DNA of 18,378 nt from RGIG8709 sp045537065 (lineage in GTDB: Bacteria > Bacillota > Clostridia > Monoglobales > Monoglobaceae). The translations under genes were made by a program, and so were the position numbers. Shown in pieces: positions 14,450-18,378 of this stretch. The notes beneath the pieces are model-generated. The model did no database searches, was not told where the DNA came from, and saw only the letters and a program-made list of their open reading frames with translations. Location of the stretch: positions 1 through 18,378 of the forward strand of contig JAZSOT010000013.1 in NCBI GenBank assembly GCA_045537065.1, read 5' to 3'. Position 1 is the first letter of the stretch. Each line of letters begins with the position of its first letter.

Positions 14450-15817
14450 TTATATATGAAAAATTGCTTCTCTAATTATTTCTGCAACTGTAGGATGAGG
14501 GAAAACAAGCTTCTGCAGTCTTGTAGGTGTAAGCTCAGTATCTATCATCATAGTAGCAGTCATAATAATTTCAGAAGCATAGCTTCCTACCATATGACAG
14601 CCAACAAGACGGCTTCTGTCAGTATCAACTACAAGCTTTATAAAGCCTTTGCCTCCTTCGGTTTCTGCAAGATATCTGCCGGCATAGGACATAGGAAGCT
14701 TTACTTCCTTAACTTTCATACCTGCTTTTTCAGCATCTTCCTTGCTGTAGCCAACGCTTGCAACCTCAGGGTCAGTATAAATAACGGAAGGGATAACATC
14801 GTATCTCATTTCGTCCTTTTTGCCAACCATATGATTTACAGCAACTTCTGCTTCTCGATATGCTGTGTGAGCCAACATAATTTTTCCGTTACAGTCCCCT
14901 ATTGCATACACACCTGATACATTTGTACAAAGGTGACGGTCTGTTTTAACGGCGGCTCTGTCCATATCAATATTAAGTGTTTCAATACCAATATCAGCGG
15001 TTGAGGGCTTTCTTCCTGCACTAAGAAGAACCTTATCACAGGCAATTTCCTTTTTCTCGCCCTTTTCTTCATAAATAACAGAGTTATCTTTTATTTCCAG
15101 AACCTTACAGGACAGCTTGAATATCATACCCTTCTTTTCAAAAGAGTCCTGAATAACCTTGCATATTTCAGGGTCAGTTGCACCTGCAATTTTAGGCATC
15201 ATTTCAATTATAGTAACCTTTGTTCCCACACTGGCAAAATAGTAAGCCATTTCAAGACCGATTACTCCTCCGCCAATAACAACAAGCTCCTTGGGAAGGG
15301 TTTTTTCATCAAGCACCTCGCGGTTTGTAACTACAAAGCCTTTTTCAAGACCTTCCTTAAGACCTGGAACAGGAGGAACTACAGTTTCAGAGCCGGTTGC
15401 AATAACAAGTCTTTTTCCTTCATACACCTTGCCCTCAGCCTCAACAGCAAACCCATTTTCGCTTTTGCCCTTAACAGTGGCATTTGCTGTAACAACTGTA
15501 ACCTTGTTTGCCTTCATAGTTGCACCCACTCCGGCAACCAGAGTTTTAACAACCTTGTCCTTTCTCTCTACAACCTTTGCGTGGTCATAGCTAACTTCCT
15601 TTGCGGTAACGCCAAAGGCTTCGCTTTCCTTTGCGTGACGATACATTTTGGAAGAATTAAGAAGAGTTTTTGTAGGAATACAACCTTCATTAAGACAGGT
15701 TCCGCCAAGAGCCTTTTTTTCGAAAACAACAGCTTTAAGGCCGTTTTGTGCGGCTCTTTCTGCACACAAATAACCGCCGGGACCTCCTCCCAGCACCATT
15801 ACATCAAAAATTTCCAT
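14450..15817 (-). CDS. lpdA: Dihydrolipoamide dehydrogenase (E3)
   Basis: E3 reoxidises the dihydrolipoyl group of E2 with FAD and reduces NAD+. The 455-residue protein has the FAD motif GGGPGGYLCAE (10-20) and redox cysteines Cys41 and Cys46 in GGTCLNEGCIPTK. The NAD motif VVIGGGVIGLEMA lies mid-protein, followed by AIGDCNGKIMLAHTA, and the catalytic His-Glu pair sits in FPHPTVAEI at the C-terminus. There is no fused lipoyl domain. The start follows AAGGAG by about 7 nt. It is the middle gene of the E2-E3-E1 operon. Confidence 0.97.
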   Translation of the reverse strand: MEIFDVMVLGGGPGGYLCAERAAQNGLKAVVFEKKALGGTCLNEGCIPTKTLLNSSKMYRHAKESEAFGVTAKEVSYDHAKVVERKDKVVKTLVAGVGATMKANKVTVVTANATVKGKSENGFAVEAEGKVYEGKRLVIATGSETVVPPVPGLKEGLEKGFVVTNREVLDEKTLPKELVVIGGGVIGLEMAYYFASVGTKVTIIEMMPKIAGATDPEICKVIQDSFEKKGMIFKLSCKVLEIKDNSVIYEEKGEKKEIACDKVLLSAGRKPSTADIGIETLNIDMDRAAVKTDRHLCTNVSGVYAIGDCNGKIMLAHTAYREAEVAVNHMVGKKDEMRYDVIPSVIYTDPEVASVGYSKEDAEKAGMKVKEVKLPMSYAGRYLAETEGGKGFIKLVVDTDRSRLVGCHMVGSYASEIIMTATMMIDTELTPTRLQKLVFPHPTVAEIIREAIFHI

Positions 15818-15840
15818 AATAATCTCCTTAAAAAATCAGT

Positions 15841-17091
15841 TTACTTAGCTAAAAGGGCTGTAAAGTTTTCAAGACAGTTGCCAAGCTCTTTCTGGAATCT
15901 TGCAGCAGGTGAACCATCAACTGCACGATGGTCATATGTAAGACTTAAGCCCATAGCAGGATATGTACCTATAGAGCCGTCTGCATTTTTCTTTATTCTC
16001 TCTACTACTCCGCAAACTCCAAGAATACCTGTCTGAGGTGGATTAATAACGGGAGTAAAGGACTCAACTCCAAGATTACCAAGGTTAGACACAGTAAATG
16101 TACCGCCTGATAACTTGTCTGGACTGATATTGCCTTCCTTGCACTGAGAAGCAAGCTCTTTAACAGCTTTTGAAATTTCTAAAAGAGACATCTGGTCAGC
16201 GTGGAAAATTGTAGGCACCATAAGACCTCTGGGAGTATCTACAGCAACACCCAGATTAACATGCTTGAAAAGACGGATAGTGTTGTCATCAAGCATATGA
16301 GCATTTAAATCAGGATGGTTTTTAAGAACACGGGATACTGCAAAAAGTATAATATCGCCAAGAGTAATTCCTGCATAATCTTCTCCTGCATTTTTCAAAA
16401 GCTTTCTGTATGATAAAATTGCAGTAGCATCAAAGCTGGTATTATGTGTAAGCTGTGCCATAGTAGAAAGTGATGTGTGCATAGATTTGCTGATAGCACG
16501 GCGAATACCTGAGAATTTAACATCTTCATATTCAGTAGCAGGAGCACAGGCAACAGCATCAGAAGATACTTCAGTCTTTGCAACTGCAGGATTTTCCATA
16601 AGTGTGCGTATATCTCTTTCGATAATTCTTCCGTCAGGACCTGTGGGAGTTGCAAATGTTGCATCAACTCCTGCACGGTCTGCAAGCTTTCTTGCTCTGG
16701 GAGATATTGCTGTTTTTCCGTCCGCACTTGTTGTAGCTTCAGCAACTATAGGAGCACAGGCCTCTGTTTTTTCCTCAGCCTTGGAAGCTTCTTCTGCAAC
16801 AGGAGCCTCGCATTGGGCATCCCCTGACGGACGAAGAGCGGAACAATCTTCTCCCTGATTACCTATAGCACAAACATTAACAAGACAAGGAACTTCGTCC
16901 CCATCCTGAAAAAATATTTCAAGTAAAGTGCCTTCCTCGGTGGATTCACATTCAAAACTTGCCTTGTCGGTTTCGTATGTAAAAAGTATATCCCCGACAT
17001 TGATTTTGTCGCCAATTTTTTTCTGCCAAGTGCCAATAATACAGCTTTCAACTGTTATACCTGCCTTGGGCATTATTACTGCATTTGCCAA
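15841..17091 (-). CDS. Dihydrolipoyl acyltransferase (E2)
   Basis: E2 is the core of the dehydrogenase complex; its lipoyl arm carries the acyl group to CoA. The 416-residue protein has one lipoyl domain (1-75) with Lys43 in ETDKAS as the lipoylation site. A flexible Ala/Glu-rich linker follows, then a peripheral-subunit-binding domain (about 128-162, SPRARKLADRAGVD). The catalytic domain ends with YDHRAVDG (His388, Asp392). It starts with TTG, 8 nt after a strong AAGGAGG (17106-17100). First gene of its operon; lipoylation is probably done by the ligase encoded divergently next door. Confidence 0.95.
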   Translation of the reverse strand: MANAVIMPKAGITVESCIIGTWQKKIGDKINVGDILFTYETDKASFECESTEEGTLLEIFFQDGDEVPCLVNVCAIGNQGEDCSALRPSGDAQCEAPVAEEASKAEEKTEACAPIVAEATTSADGKTAISPRARKLADRAGVDATFATPTGPDGRIIERDIRTLMENPAVAKTEVSSDAVACAPATEYEDVKFSGIRRAISKSMHTSLSTMAQLTHNTSFDATAILSYRKLLKNAGEDYAGITLGDIILFAVSRVLKNHPDLNAHMLDDNTIRLFKHVNLGVAVDTPRGLMVPTIFHADQMSLLEISKAVKELASQCKEGNISPDKLSGGTFTVSNLGNLGVESFTPVINPPQTGILGVCGVVERIKKNADGSIGTYPAMGLSLTYDHRAVDGSPAARFQKELGNCLENFTALLAK

Positions 17092-17132
17092 AGCTAAAAC
17101 CTCCTTGTGATTTTTAAATTAATTCATTAAAC

Positions 17133-17161
17133 ATTATAACATAAATTTACCATAATTGCAA
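17133..17161 (-). promoter_or_regulatory. Promoter of the dehydrogenase operon
   Basis: On the minus strand, TTGCAA (17161-17156) and TATAAT (17138-17133) are 17 bp apart, with an extended -10 TG. It lies about 40 nt upstream of the E2 start. Confidence 0.8.
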
Positions 17162-17175
17162 GAGCAAATTAAGGG

Positions 17176-17204
17176 TTGAAATACATGTTTTTTTCGTTTA
17201 TAAT
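17176..17204 (+). promoter_or_regulatory. Promoter of the lipoate ligase gene
   Basis: TTGAAA (17176-17181) and TATAAT (17199-17204) are 17 bp apart. Its -35 box lies 14 bp from that of the divergent dehydrogenase promoter, so one regulator bound between them could control both. Confidence 0.82.
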
Positions 17205-17269
17205 ATTACAAAAAGCTAATGAAAATTTACAACCGATTTCAAGCTTTAAAAATAAAAAAAGGTGATTTT

Positions 17270-18247
17270 ATGATTGAAAAATTGTATATTTATAACTCGT
17301 GTTTTTCTGACCCCTATAAAAACCTTGCAACAGAAAAAATTCTTTTTGACAGCTGTGAAAAAAACAGCCTTATATTATACTTATGGCAAAATAAAAATAC
17401 AGTTGTTATAGGGAAAAATCAAAACCCTGTATCAGAATGCAATTTATCCCAGATGAAAAAAGAGGGTATTTGTCTTGCAAGAAGACTTTCTGGCGGTGGA
17501 GCAGTTTATCACGATATGGGAAACCTTAATTTTACTTTTATATGCCATAAAGAGAATTACGACCTGTCTTTAAATATGAAGATAATATCGGAGGCTTGCC
17601 ATATGGCGGGAACTCCAGCGGAGGTATCAGGCAGAAATGATATTTTGGCAGAGGGGAAAAAGTTTTCGGGTAATGCTTTTTATAATTCGGGGGATAAAAC
17701 ATATCATCACGGAACAATACTTGTAAACAGTGATTTTACGGCTTTGGGTAAATACCTTACTCCATCAAAGCTGAAGCTTCAGGCAAAGGGAGTAAAGTCG
17801 GTACGCTCAAGAGTGGTAAATTTATGTGAATTTAACCCGTCACTAACTACTGAAAAAATGGCAGAATATATTACAAAAGCGGCAAAAGAAATATTAGAGC
17901 TTTTGCCGATAAATCTTCCTCCCATTGAAAAACACCTGATACAGGAGCTTGAAAAGGAGTACAGCTCTCAGGAGTTTTTATACGGAAGTACGGCTCCATA
18001 TAACCTTGAATACAAGGATAAGTTTTCTTGGGGAGAAGTGCAGATATATGTTTATGTAGAAAAAGGGCATATAAAAAAAGGGAAAATATATACAGATGCT
18101 ATGGATAGTAGTATTGCAGAAAAATTTGAAAAGACGATAGCAGAAGCGGCATTTAACAGCAACAGCGTAAGAAATGCTCTGGAAAAAGCTTTCCCTTGTG
18201 ACATAGCAGAAGATATAACAAAACTAATCTTTGAGAAAATAGAATAA
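17270..18247 (+). CDS. lplA: Lipoate-protein ligase
   Basis: This enzyme activates lipoate with ATP and attaches it to the lipoyl lysine of E2. The 325-residue protein has the catalytic lobe with RRLSGGGAVYHDMGNLNFTF (71-90), GRNDI (121-125) and GKKFSGNAF (129-137), where Lys130 or Lys131 contacts the lipoyl-adenylate. A C-terminal accessory domain (about 240-325) makes it a complete bacterial-type ligase. The ATG at 17270 follows AAAGGTGA; an upstream in-frame ATG at 17219 lacks a ribosome site. It stands divergent from the E2-E3-E1 operon, its likely target, and is followed by a terminator. Confidence 0.93.
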   Translation: MIEKLYIYNSCFSDPYKNLATEKILFDSCEKNSLILYLWQNKNTVVIGKNQNPVSECNLSQMKKEGICLARRLSGGGAVYHDMGNLNFTFICHKENYDLSLNMKIISEACHMAGTPAEVSGRNDILAEGKKFSGNAFYNSGDKTYHHGTILVNSDFTALGKYLTPSKLKLQAKGVKSVRSRVVNLCEFNPSLTTEKMAEYITKAAKEILELLPINLPPIEKHLIQELEKEYSSQEFLYGSTAPYNLEYKDKFSWGEVQIYVYVEKGHIKKGKIYTDAMDSSIAEKFEKTIAEAAFNSNSVRNALEKAFPCDIAEDITKLIFEKIE

Positions 18248-18257
18248 ATGAAAATTT

Positions 18258-18296
18258 AAAGAGCCACAGAGAAAATTTTCTGCGGCTCTTTCTTAT
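18258..18296 (+). terminator. Terminator after the lipoate ligase gene
   Basis: AAAGAGCC (18258-18265) pairs with GGCTCTTT (18284-18291), with an inner CAGA/TCTG helix, followed by CTT. It starts 10 nt past the stop codon. The remaining bases to 18,378 hold no supportable gene. Confidence 0.82.
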
Positions 18297-18378
18297 AATC
18301 TGTTTTTTTGCAATTTCATATATGGGAAGGTTAGTGGAAATCAATAGTTTTATGCAACTGAAGTCGGAGGCCAAGCGG

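Noticed and set aside
18153..18374. Minus-strand 73-residue open frame at the right end
   Set aside because: It crosses the lipoate ligase terminator and is antisense to the end of that gene.
18322..18378. Possible start of a plus-strand gene running off the right edge (MGRLVEINSFMQ...)
   Set aside because: Only 19 codons are visible, with no ribosome site or promoter, so it cannot be supported.

Overview
The window looks like a low-GC, Gram-positive anaerobe of the Clostridia type. The signs are AT-rich coding, strong AGGAGG-type ribosome binding sites, two TTG starts, ECF-type vitamin uptake, TPP riboswitch control, and near-consensus TTGAAA-N17-TATAAT promoters in front of three separate units. 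The exact genus cannot be read from the sequence.

Bases 1 to about 4,700 are accessory DNA. They begin with a large serine recombinase whose N-terminus lies off the left edge. Next comes a two-gene operon with its own promoter and terminator. Its first protein has a dCTP deaminase/dUTPase-like fold, a C-terminal membrane segment and apparently no catalytic glutamate. Its second protein has a P-loop NTPase domain followed by a dCMP-deaminase domain, the layout of the AvcD/DcdV anti-phage nucleotide-depletion enzymes. I regard this pair as the most likely undescribed system in the window. About 650 bp of non-coding or degenerate DNA follows, with short repeats that look like decayed tails of mobile-element genes.

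Bases 4,766 to 8,752 are a thiamine salvage operon: promoter, TPP riboswitch, terminator, a second shorter aptamer-like element, thiW, thiM, thiE and a HAD-phosphatase/ThiD fusion. The second element repeats only the pyrimidine-sensing half of a TPP aptamer and is a good candidate for an HMP-PP riboswitch. The genes take up the thiazole moiety, phosphorylate it, phosphorylate HMP to HMP-PP and join the two halves; the HAD domain may supply a phosphatase step.

Bases 8,826 to 11,098 (minus strand) hold a two-gene unit: a DUF1538 membrane protein with an internal duplication, and a tandem PII-like protein that probably regulates it. Bases 11,231 to 17,161 (minus strand) are a 2-oxoacid dehydrogenase operon: E2, E3, a fused alpha/beta E1 and a metallo-beta-lactamase-fold protein. 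Divergent from it is a lipoate-protein ligase with its own promoter and terminator.

The right-hand 13 kb makes metabolic sense as a whole: the salvage operon makes TPP for E1, and the ligase lipoylates E2. No rRNA, tRNA or CRISPR array was seen.
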